Of a stretch of 55,961 nucleotides of DNA, positions 9,601-18,271 are shown piece after piece. The notes below the pieces were generated by a model that saw only the letters and a program-made list of their open reading frames with translations, had not been told where the DNA came from and ran no database searches. Position 1 is the first letter of the stretch. Each line of letters opens with the position of its first letter. Origin of the DNA: Gammaproteobacteria bacterium UBA3067 (GTDB lineage Bacteria > Pseudomonadota > Gammaproteobacteria > Pseudomonadales > UBA3067); assembly GCA_002366835.1 (NCBI GenBank), contig DFBZ01000047.1:10887-66847 (forward strand), in the 5' to 3' direction. A program made the translations under genes and the position numbers.

Positions 9601-9891
9601 TTATTTTGCGGAATCAACCCGCTCTCGCAGCTCTTTTCCAGGTTTAAAGTGAGGAACGTACTTACCAGATAAATCTACCTGTTCACCCGTTTTCGGATTA
9701 CGCCCAACGCGGGACTCGCGATAATGCAGTGAAAAACTGCCAAAGCCCCTTATCTCGATACGCCCACCAATCGCTAGCCTTTCAGACATATCATCTAACA
9801 GTGTCTTCACCACCAATTCAACATCTTTAGAGGTGAATTGAGGCTGCTTTGCAGCTAAGCGCTCGATTAAGTCTGACTTTGTTATTGCCAT
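9601..9891 (-). CDS. ihfB: Integration host factor subunit beta
   Basis: IHF-beta pairs with IhfA to bend DNA at recombination, replication and promoter sites. From the ATG at 9891 the protein is 96 residues (E. coli 94), starting MAITKSDLIERLAAK. The beta-arm tip GRNPKTGEQV carries the intercalating proline, and the chain ends VPHFKPGKELRERVD. GGAG lies about nine bases upstream. An in-frame upstream extension to 9939 has no family match and was rejected. It sits immediately downstream of rpsA, the usual rpsA-ihfB arrangement. HU can be excluded by this context and by the PHFKPGK ending. Confidence 0.96.
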   Translation of the reverse strand: MAITKSDLIERLAAKQPQFTSKDVELVVKTLLDDMSERLAIGGRIEIRGFGSFSLHYRESRVGRNPKTGEQVDLSGKYVPHFKPGKELRERVDSAK

Positions 9892-9974
9892 TCCGCTGGC
9901 TCCAAGGGTAATAAGTTTGGCTAGAGGTTTAACCGTCAACTCAAGTCAAGGGTTAAACCTCCTAACAATTACGC

Positions 9975-11651
9975 TTACTTATCCATCTGGGCTTTGATCA
10001 AGTCACCCACAGTTTTAGGAGCAGATTCGTCTTGATCATTATGCTCTGCTACTGCAGCCTTCTCGTCATCATTATCTTTCGCCTTAATAGACAAGTTGAT
10101 CACGCGATTCTTGCGGTCTACACCAGTAATTTTAGCTTCCACTTCTTCGCCTACTTTTAAGCAAGTGGTCGCATCTTCTACGCGGTCTCGACTGATTTCA
10201 GAAGCTTTCAGGGTGCCTTCAACGTTATCTTCACCACCCACAAGCTCAATAATAGCAGCTTTTGCGTCGACTTCCTTAACAACACCTTTAACAATAGTAC
10301 CTTTCTCATTAACAGATACATAGTTAAGGAATGGATCAGCTATTAGCTGCTTAACGCCCAGTGAAATACGCTCTCTCTCAGGATCAACAGCAAGGATAAC
10401 CGTTTCAAGCTCGTCACCCTTCTTGTACTTACGTACAGCTTCTTCACCTGTTTCATCCCAGGAAATATCAGAAAGATGCACAAGCCCATCTATGCCGCCA
10501 TCAAGGCCGATGAAAACACCAAAATCAGTGATTGATTTGATTTTACCGCTGATTTTGTCACCTTTGTTGAACTTGGAAGAGAACTCTTCCCAAGGATTCG
10601 GTACGCATTGTTTGATTCCCAAGGAGATACGACGACGCTCAACGTCAATATCCAGAACCATAACATCCACTTCTTGACCAATATCGACTATTTTCGAAGG
10701 GTGGATATTCTTATTAGTCCAATCCATTTCTGAAACGTGAACCAAGCCTTCAACACCTTCTTCAAGCTCAGCAAAACAGCCGTAGTCAGTCAAGTTGGTG
10801 ATTTTTGCTTTAACTACCTGGCCTTCTGGAAAACGCTTAGTTAGTGCTTCCCATGGATCTTCACCAAGTTGCTTCAAGCCAAGCGATACGCGATTACGCT
10901 CACGATCAAACTTAAGTACTTTCACGTTGATTTCGTCGCCAATAGCAACAATTTCACTTGGGTGCTTGATACGCTTCCAAGCCATATCAGTAATGTGAAG
11001 CAGACCATCTACACCACCAAGGTCAACGAAAGCACCGTAATCAGTCAAGTTCTTAACGATACCTTTTACTTCCATACCTTCTTGCAGACTTTCCAACAGC
11101 GCATCACGCTCGGCACTGTTTTCCGTCTCAAGCACAGAGCGTCGAGAAACAACTACGTTGTTACGCTTCTCATCTAACTTGATAACACGAAATTCAAGCT
11201 CTTTTCCTTCAAGGTGCAGAGTATCGCGAACTGGGCGAACATCAACGAGAGAGCCGGGAAGGAAGGCACGAATAGTATCGACTTCTACTGTAAAGCCACC
11301 CTTAACCTTGCCGTTAATAATACCTGTAACAATTTCTTCGTCATCATGTGCTTTTTGCAAACGACGCCATGCTTCTGCACGCTTCGCTTTTTCACGAGAA
11401 AGGCGGGTTTCACCAAAACCATCGTCAAGCGTCTCAATGCAAACATCAACTTCATCACCAACAGCGACTTCCAGTTCACGTTTTTCATTAAAAAATTCTT
11501 CACGAGGAATAACACCCTCTGACTTAAGGCCTGCATGGACAGTTACCCAGTTATCATCAATGGCAACCACAAGGCCTTTCACAACGGCACCATGGGTGAC
11601 GTCAAGCTCCTTTATACTTTCTTCAAATAGTTCGGCAAAACTCTCGCTCAT
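9975..11651 (-). CDS. rpsA: 30S ribosomal protein S1
   Basis: S1 brings mRNA to the 30S subunit and unfolds structured leaders. The 558 residues (E. coli 557) contain six S1 repeats, seen as recurrences of GxVKxxxDYGAFVxL / GLVHxSE (for example LTDYGAFVDLGGVDGLLHITD and ITDFGVFIGLDGGIDGLVHL). The N-terminal ESFAELFEESI is the ribosome-docking segment. AGGA lies about seven bases before the ATG at 11651; an in-frame extension to 11684 is not conserved. The 174-bp leader between cmk and rpsA is where E. coli S1 autoregulates its own translation. I did not identify the specific hairpins here. Confidence 0.98.
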   Translation of the reverse strand: MSESFAELFEESIKELDVTHGAVVKGLVVAIDDNWVTVHAGLKSEGVIPREEFFNEKRELEVAVGDEVDVCIETLDDGFGETRLSREKAKRAEAWRRLQKAHDDEEIVTGIINGKVKGGFTVEVDTIRAFLPGSLVDVRPVRDTLHLEGKELEFRVIKLDEKRNNVVVSRRSVLETENSAERDALLESLQEGMEVKGIVKNLTDYGAFVDLGGVDGLLHITDMAWKRIKHPSEIVAIGDEINVKVLKFDRERNRVSLGLKQLGEDPWEALTKRFPEGQVVKAKITNLTDYGCFAELEEGVEGLVHVSEMDWTNKNIHPSKIVDIGQEVDVMVLDIDVERRRISLGIKQCVPNPWEEFSSKFNKGDKISGKIKSITDFGVFIGLDGGIDGLVHLSDISWDETGEEAVRKYKKGDELETVILAVDPERERISLGVKQLIADPFLNYVSVNEKGTIVKGVVKEVDAKAAIIELVGGEDNVEGTLKASEISRDRVEDATTCLKVGEEVEAKITGVDRKNRVINLSIKAKDNDDEKAAVAEHNDQDESAPKTVGDLIKAQMDK

Positions 11652-11825
11652 TTTCGTTCCTGTTCTTTTGCGGGTATTCTGCAATACCCTAGCAAACCAT
11701 ACTCACCAGCAAGTACGGGTTGGTTTAATAATGACAAACCTTGCTTTTTGCTGGTTATCTACAAGCAAGGCGCATCGAAAAAAGATTAAGTAGTAGCTGG
11801 AATTAGATGAACTTCCAAGCACTGT

Positions 11826-12518
11826 CTAGAGGCGCTGTTTCGTCGCATGCAAAATCTGCTGAAACACTTGATCAATACTCAAATCAGTACTGTCCAATAT
11901 CAGCGCATCGTCTGCAGGCTTCAAGGGTGCAATGATACGGTTTGTATCTTGCTCATCCCGAGCACGAATAGCCGCCTCAAGGCGCGGGAGGCTAACATCA
12001 TTCCCGCTATTTTTCAACTGTTGATACCGGCGTTGCGCACGCTCTTCTGGACTAGCGGTTAAAAACACTTTTAAGGTTGCGTCGGTAAAAACCACCGTGC
12101 CCATATCACGACCATCCGCTATAAGCCCAGGCGGTTCTCTAAAACAACGCTGGCGTGTTAAAAGTGCGCTTCGAACTAATGGTATTGTGGCCACCTTTGA
12201 GGCTAGCTGACCAACATACTCTTGACGAATCGCCTGAGTCACCACCTCCCCCTCAAGCACTATTTCTACGGGAGACTCTGGATCAGAGGCGCCAAACTGA
12301 ACATCCATATGCTCCGCCAAAATACCAAGGGCTTCTTCGTCATCAAGGCCTATGCCATGGTTATCAACAGACAAAGCCAGAACTCGGTAGAGCGCGCCAC
12401 TGTCAAGCAGATGAAACCCCAACTCTTTAGCCAGCAGCTGGGAAATAGTCCCTTTGCCTGCACCGCCGGGGCCATCAATCGTGACCACTGGAGTGGTCTT
12501 GGGTTCTTTTTTCGCCAT
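11826..12518 (-). CDS. cmk: Cytidylate kinase
   Basis: This cytosolic kinase phosphorylates CMP and dCMP with ATP. The 230 residues match the bacterial type: P-loop GPGGAGKGT at 16-24, DSGALYRV, the CMP-binding insert, ADGRDMGTVVF, and the lid region RAQRRYQQL. AGGAG lies five bases before the ATG. It lies between the tyrA-aroA fusion, 32 bp upstream, and rpsA. The cmk-rpsA pair is conserved from Pseudomonas to E. coli, and joint transcription with the aromatic genes is likely from the spacing. Confidence 0.97.
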   Translation of the reverse strand: MAKKEPKTTPVVTIDGPGGAGKGTISQLLAKELGFHLLDSGALYRVLALSVDNHGIGLDDEEALGILAEHMDVQFGASDPESPVEIVLEGEVVTQAIRQEYVGQLASKVATIPLVRSALLTRQRCFREPPGLIADGRDMGTVVFTDATLKVFLTASPEERAQRRYQQLKNSGNDVSLPRLEAAIRARDEQDTNRIIAPLKPADDALILDSTDLSIDQVFQQILHATKQRL

Positions 12519-12550
12519 ACGAACTCCTTATAACTACGGCAGGGACAATA

Positions 12551-14806
12551 TTATGCGTCTTTAGCCACAATCTTTAAGCCAACTTTTTGGGCTTGACTGA
12601 CAAATGATGGAAACGAAGTGGCTACATTTGCACAGTTAGCCACCTGGATTTCGCCACGACTCCGAAGCGAAGCAACTGAAAAAGCCATGGCGATGCGATG
12701 ATCACCATGGCTCTCAACGCAACCACCAGAGAATACTCCAGCCTGATCACTGCCTTTTCCTTGAATTATAATTCCGTCGGGGGTTGCTTCCGCATCGACC
12801 CCTAATGCTAGCAAACCATCTGCCATCACCTGTATACGATCACTTTCCTTCACCCGCAACTCTTCTGCTCCAGTTAAGCGCGTAACCCCCTGCGCACAAG
12901 CAGCAGCTATAAATAAAACGGGAAACTCATCAATGGCCAAAGGAACCAAGCGCTCTGGAATATCGATACCTTTAAGGTCAGCACTTCGAACCACTAGGTC
13001 TGCAACGGGTTCGCCACCAACCTGTTTCTCATTTTGCACGCTGATATCGGCTCCCATTAAGCGCAAAATATCAATAATTCCGGTGCGAGTGGGATTGATC
13101 CCTACGTGCTCAAGAAGAATCTCGGAATCTTTAGCAATACTCGCCGCCACCATAAAAAATGCCGCTGATGATATGTCGGCAGGAATATCAATGGAGCAAG
13201 CTTTTAAGGTCTGACCACCCTGCAATGTCACCGTATCACCCTTCTGATCTACCGAGACACCAAAACCACGCAGCATGCGCTCAGTATGATCCCTAGTGGG
13301 CGCAGGCTCTACGACCGTTGTACTATCGGAATATAAGCCAGCTAATAATAAACACGACTTCACTTGGGCACTGGCAACAGGCATTTTGTAGGTGATTCCG
13401 AATAGGCATGGGTTTCCTTTAATCGCCAGTGGCGGGGAGCCATCCTGCTCTGTAGTTATATGCGCCCCCATTTCTCGAAGCGGATCAGCCACTCGCCCCA
13501 TAGGACGCTTTGAAAGTGATTTATCTCCCGTTAAAGTAACGGAAAAATCCTGCGCCGATAGCAAACCCGCGAGCAAGCGCATAGATGTCCCGGAATTCCC
13601 TAAATATAAATCACCAGGAGGCACTTTAAGCCCTTTCAGGCCCACCCCGTAGACTTTAACTCTACCGTTGTGAGGGCCTTCAATAACCACGCCTAAATCA
13701 CGAAATGCCTGCAACGTTGCCAGAGCATCTTCACCCTCCAGAAAACCCTCTACATCTGTTTCTCCTTCTGCAATGGAGCCGAGAATAATGGAGCGATGAG
13801 AGATGGACTTATCACCAGGCACACGCAAGGTTCCCGACACCTGCTCGCCAGGCTGTAAAATAAACGTTGCTTGCTTTTCTTTTATGGACTCAGACATAGA
13901 CTCTAAATAGGCTCGTTGACTTAAAATGGTTGAAAAGTGCTCTCTCGCCGCTTGAGCACGGGTAAAGACTCCCAGCATATCCTGACTATTAGCAGTATCT
14001 ACTGCAGCCCGGATATGAGCCAGACCCTCCGTAAACTGGTCAAGCACCTCAAGCGTAGCCGCACGGTTTGCCAAAAATATATCGTGCCACATAACCGGGT
14101 CACTGGCAGCAATACGGGTGAAATCTCGAAAGCCTCCTGCGGCGTAACGAAATATTTCAAGGTTTTCGTCATCTTTTGCCAGCGTATCCACCAAGGAGTA
14201 GGCCAGCAAGTGTGGCAAGTGACTTGTTGCTGCCAGAACCTTATCGTGGGCATCGTGATGCATTAAGATTACCTCTGCGCCCATTGCCTCCCATAGCTCA
14301 CTGACTTTCGATACAGCTTTGGGGCAGTGCCCACTGACAGGTGTAAGAATAACCTTATGGTGAAGAAATAAGTCCACTTTTCCGGCTGCAACACCACTTT
14401 GCTCAGACCCCGCAATTGGATGCCCAGGAATAAAGTTTTCCGGAACCGTACCGAAGACACGCTTGGCCGCCTCAACGACACAACCTTTTACGCTACCTGC
14501 ATCGGTAACAATCGTGTTCTTACCCAAATGAGGAGCAATGGATGAAAGAATCTTTTCGGTCGCACCAATGGGCATGGAAAGAAAAACCAAGTCTGCGCCC
14601 TGAACGGCTCGCCCCAAATCTGTCTCAACCGCGTCAACCACACCCAAAGCCAAACCTTGCTCTAAGGTTGAAGAAGACCTCGCACACCCCACGATCTGCT
14701 CACAGAGCTGCCATTTCTTTAGACCCCGCGCGAAAGAACTACCGATCAGCCCCAGACCAATAATAACTACTTTTGACAGAGGGCGGCCCTGTGCAACCGC
14801 TGACAC
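12551..14806 (-). CDS. Fused prephenate dehydrogenase / EPSP synthase
   Basis: One 751-residue chain joins two shikimate/tyrosine enzymes. Residues about 10-295 are TyrA: the NAD-binding VVIIGLGLIGSSFARGL, DAGSVKG and GHPIAGSEQSG, converting prephenate to 4-hydroxyphenylpyruvate. Residues about 315-745 are AroA: VPGDKSISHRS, GNSGTSMRLL, RDHTERMLRGFG and the closing GDHRIAMAFSVA, making EPSP from shikimate-3-phosphate and PEP. Both halves look intact. The same fusion is known in Pseudomonas. The start is a GTG directly after the hisC stop (TAAGTG), with AAGGAG inside the hisC end, so the two are translationally coupled. The locus can be written tyrA-aroA. Confidence 0.95.
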   Translation of the reverse strand: MSAVAQGRPLSKVVIIGLGLIGSSFARGLKKWQLCEQIVGCARSSSTLEQGLALGVVDAVETDLGRAVQGADLVFLSMPIGATEKILSSIAPHLGKNTIVTDAGSVKGCVVEAAKRVFGTVPENFIPGHPIAGSEQSGVAAGKVDLFLHHKVILTPVSGHCPKAVSKVSELWEAMGAEVILMHHDAHDKVLAATSHLPHLLAYSLVDTLAKDDENLEIFRYAAGGFRDFTRIAASDPVMWHDIFLANRAATLEVLDQFTEGLAHIRAAVDTANSQDMLGVFTRAQAAREHFSTILSQRAYLESMSESIKEKQATFILQPGEQVSGTLRVPGDKSISHRSIILGSIAEGETDVEGFLEGEDALATLQAFRDLGVVIEGPHNGRVKVYGVGLKGLKVPPGDLYLGNSGTSMRLLAGLLSAQDFSVTLTGDKSLSKRPMGRVADPLREMGAHITTEQDGSPPLAIKGNPCLFGITYKMPVASAQVKSCLLLAGLYSDSTTVVEPAPTRDHTERMLRGFGVSVDQKGDTVTLQGGQTLKACSIDIPADISSAAFFMVAASIAKDSEILLEHVGINPTRTGIIDILRLMGADISVQNEKQVGGEPVADLVVRSADLKGIDIPERLVPLAIDEFPVLFIAAACAQGVTRLTGAEELRVKESDRIQVMADGLLALGVDAEATPDGIIIQGKGSDQAGVFSGGCVESHGDHRIAMAFSVASLRSRGEIQVANCANVATSFPSFVSQAQKVGLKIVAKDA

Positions 14807-15904
14807 TTAAAGGCTCTCCTTCAGAGCAGACAGAAATCGTTCGTTCTCTTCTGCTAAACCAACACTCACCCGCAAACAGCTAGGCATCCTATAATTAGCA
14901 ACGGGGCGAACAATAACGCCTTTTTTCAACAAGCGTTTATCAAGCTCTGTGGCATCCTTTTCAAAATCCACCGTAATAAAGTTTCCAACAGACGGGATGT
15001 AACCCAAACCTAAGCCGGAGAGCCCCCTCTCCAGCTGAGCAAGGCCCCGTCTATTCATTTCAACAGATCGTTGCAAATAAGCCGCATCATTCAGAGCGGC
15101 CGTGGCCGCCACGATAGCAGGCAGACTGACATTAAAAGGTTGGCGAACACGATTAAGTAAATCGGCAATATCTGGGTTTGAGACACCATAACCCACTCGC
15201 AAACCCGCCAAACCGTAGGCTTTAGAAAAGGTGCGCGTTACAACAAGGTTGGGATAACGATCAAGGTAAGCGAGACCATTAGGATAATCTGCTTCTTCCA
15301 CGTACTCAAAATAAGCCTCGTCGAGCACCACAACCACATGATCTGGCACCTTATTCATAAACGTTTCAAATATGGGCTTATCGAAATAGGTGCCAGTTGG
15401 ATTATTAGGGTTAGCCAGGAAAATTAATGCTGTTTTATCACTAATGGCGTTAACCATAGCATCAAGATCATGACCCCAGCGTTGAGCAGGAATGACTACC
15501 GGAGTTGCATTGACTGCCAAAGTCACAATCGGATACACAGCAAAGGCATATTCGGAAAAAATAACCTCCTTGCCTGGATCAGCAAAAGTGCGCGCCAATA
15601 AATCTAAAATATCGTTAGAGCCATTGCCTAGGGTGATCTGCTCTGCCTTAATCTTTAATTTATCTCGTAACGCGCTTTTCAGCATAAAGCCATTCCCGTC
15701 GGGGTAACGACTCAAATCAGGCATCACATCGGATAAAGCAGAGCAAACGGATTCGGCGGGGCCGCTGGGGTTTTCATTACTCGCAAGCTTGATAATGCCG
15801 GAAATACCAAGCTCCCGTTCCAGCTCCTCAATCGGCTTGCCCGGTTGATACGGGCGCAAGGATTGAACACCGGAGTGAGCTAATGAAAAGTAATCACAAC
15901 TCAT
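14807..15904 (-). CDS. hisC: Histidinol-phosphate / aromatic aminotransferase (HisC2 type)
   Basis: A 365-residue fold-type I PLP aminotransferase. SNENPSGP at the N-terminus, LANPNNPTG, LDEAYFEY and RTFSKAYGLAGLRVGYG with PLP-binding Lys228 are the HisC signature. In Pseudomonas the copy in this operon (hisC2) is thought to serve aromatic transamination as well as histidine synthesis. Its place between pheA and tyrA suggests the same here, though substrate range cannot be read from sequence. The stop abuts the GTG start of the tyrA-aroA fusion, and 38 bp separate it from pheA upstream. Confidence 0.92.
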   Translation of the reverse strand: MSCDYFSLAHSGVQSLRPYQPGKPIEELERELGISGIIKLASNENPSGPAESVCSALSDVMPDLSRYPDGNGFMLKSALRDKLKIKAEQITLGNGSNDILDLLARTFADPGKEVIFSEYAFAVYPIVTLAVNATPVVIPAQRWGHDLDAMVNAISDKTALIFLANPNNPTGTYFDKPIFETFMNKVPDHVVVVLDEAYFEYVEEADYPNGLAYLDRYPNLVVTRTFSKAYGLAGLRVGYGVSNPDIADLLNRVRQPFNVSLPAIVAATAALNDAAYLQRSVEMNRRGLAQLERGLSGLGLGYIPSVGNFITVDFEKDATELDKRLLKKGVIVRPVANYRMPSCLRVSVGLAEENERFLSALKESL

Positions 15905-15942
15905 AGGGCTTACCCTTATTTTTTATTTCACAAAACACGGTG

Positions 15943-17046
15943 CTAAAGTACCGCTCGGGGGTAAGAGCCCAGAATACGCAAATCGCTCACCTCTTCCGAT
16001 AATGCGCCAAGCAGATCCTGGAGGGCTTCGTCTTCAACATGCCCCTCAAAATCAATAAAAAATACGTAACTCCATGTACCCACTTTCGCTGGACGAGTTT
16101 CGATTCGACTCAGGCTAACACCGAAGCGATGAAAAGGCTCCAGCACGCGATATAGCGCACCTGGTTGATTCCGAGTCGAAACTAAAATAGAGGTTTTATC
16201 GCAACCGGATGCGGGCACACTATCTGCCCCAATAATCAAAAAGCGCGTGGTATTGCTAGGGTTATCTTCGATATTGGAGGATTCTTTACCCAAACAGTAC
16301 AGTTCAGCAGCCATATCACCAGCGATCGCCGCGACGCCCTCTTTGCTGGCCGCTAAACGGGCCGCCTCAGCATTACTACTCACGGCTACTCGCTCTACAT
16401 TCGGCCAGTTCCCATCCAGCCACTTGCGGCACTGCGCTAAAGACTGTTGATGGGAATAGATTTTTTTAATGCTTTGCCTGCTTCGCCCTTCTGGAATAAG
16501 CAAGTGGTGGTGTATGCGCAGCTCAACCTCACCACATACACTGAGTGTCGAATCAAAAAAACTGTCTAATGTATGGTTTACAACACCTTCTGTGGAGTTT
16601 TCAACGGGAACGACGCCGTAATTTACAGCACCCGCTTCGACTTCGCGAAAGACTTCATCAATAGAAGAAAAAGGCACACTCACGACACTATGGCCAAAAT
16701 GTTTGAGTGCCGCCTCTTGGGTGAAGGTTCCTTCTGGCCCCAAAAAACCAATTTTCATCGGCTCCTCAAGCGCCAGGCAGGCTGACATGATCTCCCTGAA
16801 TAAGCGGGCAACGGTCTCATCGCCAAGTGGCCCTTGGTTACGCTGCATCACATTACGCAAAACCTGTGCCTCACGCTCAGGGCGATAAAATAAAATCGGG
16901 GCACCGTTTACTGCTTCACCAGACTTAACCTTTGCAACTTCCAGAGCACAGCTTGCTCGACGATTCAGAAGTAGTTGTAGTTTATTGTCAATATCGTCAA
17001 TTTCGGTTCGCAGCTTCAGTAAGCCCGCGCTTACTTTATCCGTCAT
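15943..17046 (-). CDS. pheA: Bifunctional chorismate mutase / prephenate dehydratase
   Basis: The P-protein makes phenylpyruvate from chorismate. The 367 residues comprise an AroQ-type chorismate mutase helix bundle (about 1-85, LRTEIDDIDNKLQLLLNRR), a prephenate dehydratase domain (KIGFLGPEGTFTQEAA, VPVENSTEGVVN, and the catalytic NTTRFLII), and a C-terminal ACT domain for phenylalanine feedback (GALYRVLEPF, SRIETRP). I chose the ATG at 17046, preceded by AAGGT at seven bases. A TTG at 17082 would add 12 residues unlike the family. It follows serC by about 100 bp and leads into hisC. Confidence 0.95.
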   Translation of the reverse strand: MTDKVSAGLLKLRTEIDDIDNKLQLLLNRRASCALEVAKVKSGEAVNGAPILFYRPEREAQVLRNVMQRNQGPLGDETVARLFREIMSACLALEEPMKIGFLGPEGTFTQEAALKHFGHSVVSVPFSSIDEVFREVEAGAVNYGVVPVENSTEGVVNHTLDSFFDSTLSVCGEVELRIHHHLLIPEGRSRQSIKKIYSHQQSLAQCRKWLDGNWPNVERVAVSSNAEAARLAASKEGVAAIAGDMAAELYCLGKESSNIEDNPSNTTRFLIIGADSVPASGCDKTSILVSTRNQPGALYRVLEPFHRFGVSLSRIETRPAKVGTWSYVFFIDFEGHVEDEALQDLLGALSEEVSDLRILGSYPRAVL

Positions 17047-17145
17047 GATTCCAACCTTCGCACCCAGCTTATAGATCGACAAGACCCTACTGCAGGCACC
17101 TTTAATTCATTTAAAGTAGTAATCTGGGCATTTTTCGCCCATCAG

Positions 17146-18231
17146 TTAGCCGTAACGTCTCTCAAAATCAGACATAAAGCTGATTAACGCATCCACAGCC
17201 TCTTCCGGTACGGCATTATAAATACTTGCGCGCATACCTCCGACAGAGCGATGCCCTTTCAGGTTAAACAGCCCAGCTTTCTCAGCTTCCTGCAAAAAGG
17301 TATTGTCCAGGCCACTATTCGCCAGAATAAATGGCACATTCATCAATGAACGATTTTCTATGGCCACGGGATTGCTAAAAAAAGCACTGTTATCGATCGC
17401 GCTGTAAAGGCTTTTGGCTTTACGCTCATTGATAGAAGCCATTTCATTAAGCCCTCCCAGATCTAAAAGCCATTCGAATACCAAGCCTGCGAGATACCAC
17501 GCAAAGGTGGGTGGCGTATTGTACATGGAGTCGTTATCTGCTGCGGTTTTGTAATCCAACATAGCTGGGCAAACCGGCAAGGATTTCCCAAGCAAGTCTT
17601 CTCTGACGATTACAACTGTGAGACCAGCCGGACCGATATTTTTTTGTGCTCCGGCATATATCACTCCAAAACGACTAACATCCACGGGTTTGGATAAAAT
17701 CGCTGAGGACATATCGGCCACGAGGGGCACATTTCCCACATCGGGAATTTCACTAAACTCCACACCCCCAATGGTTTCATTCGGCGTGTAATGCACGTAG
17801 GCAGCATTAGGGCTTAACTGCCAACTGCTTTTCTGGGGAACGCATGTAAAGTTCTCCACCTCGCTACTGGCTACAATGTTCACCGAGGTATAACGCTTGG
17901 CTTCAACTATGGCTTTTTTCGACCACGCACCGGTATTAAAATAATCCGCCCCTTTGTTTTCGCCCAGCAGATTTAAAGGTACCGCTGAAAACTGGGAACT
18001 TGCCCCGCCCTGGAGAAAAAGAATTTTGTAATTTTCAGGAATAGCCATCAAGGTGCGTAAATCTGCTTCGGCTTTTTCCGCCACCGCTACAAATTCCTTG
18101 CTACGGTGGCTCATTTCCATAATCGAGCCCATGCCTTTTGACTGCCAGTCAAGCAGCTCTGCCTGTGCACGCTCCAAAACGGCTTGAGGAAGGGCCGCAG
18201 GCCCTGCACAAAAATTATACGATCGCGCCAT
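17146..18231 (-). CDS. serC: Phosphoserine aminotransferase
   Basis: SerC converts 3-phosphohydroxypyruvate to phosphoserine and also acts in pyridoxal phosphate synthesis. The 361-residue chain starts RSYNFCAGPAALP and carries MEMSHRSKEF, FLQGGASSQF, ADMSSAILS and GAQKNIGPAG with PLP-binding Lys197. The C-terminal GHRSVGGMRASIYNA completes the family signature. The ATG at 18231 and a TTG at 18237 are both possible; neither has a strong ribosome site. It lies 40 bp downstream of gyrA, so it is probably transcribed with gyrA and pheA. Confidence 0.96.
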   Translation of the reverse strand: MARSYNFCAGPAALPQAVLERAQAELLDWQSKGMGSIMEMSHRSKEFVAVAEKAEADLRTLMAIPENYKILFLQGGASSQFSAVPLNLLGENKGADYFNTGAWSKKAIVEAKRYTSVNIVASSEVENFTCVPQKSSWQLSPNAAYVHYTPNETIGGVEFSEIPDVGNVPLVADMSSAILSKPVDVSRFGVIYAGAQKNIGPAGLTVVIVREDLLGKSLPVCPAMLDYKTAADNDSMYNTPPTFAWYLAGLVFEWLLDLGGLNEMASINERKAKSLYSAIDNSAFFSNPVAIENRSLMNVPFILANSGLDNTFLQEAEKAGLFNLKGHRSVGGMRASIYNAVPEEAVDALISFMSDFERRYG

Positions 18232-18271
18232 GTTCAAATAACCTATTTATACTCAATCAAGTGACGAGAGC

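Noticed and set aside
11158..11793. 211-codon plus-strand frame across rpsA
   Set aside because: Its composition (Ser/Arg-rich) is the reverse reading of S1 repeats, and it has no recognisable domain.
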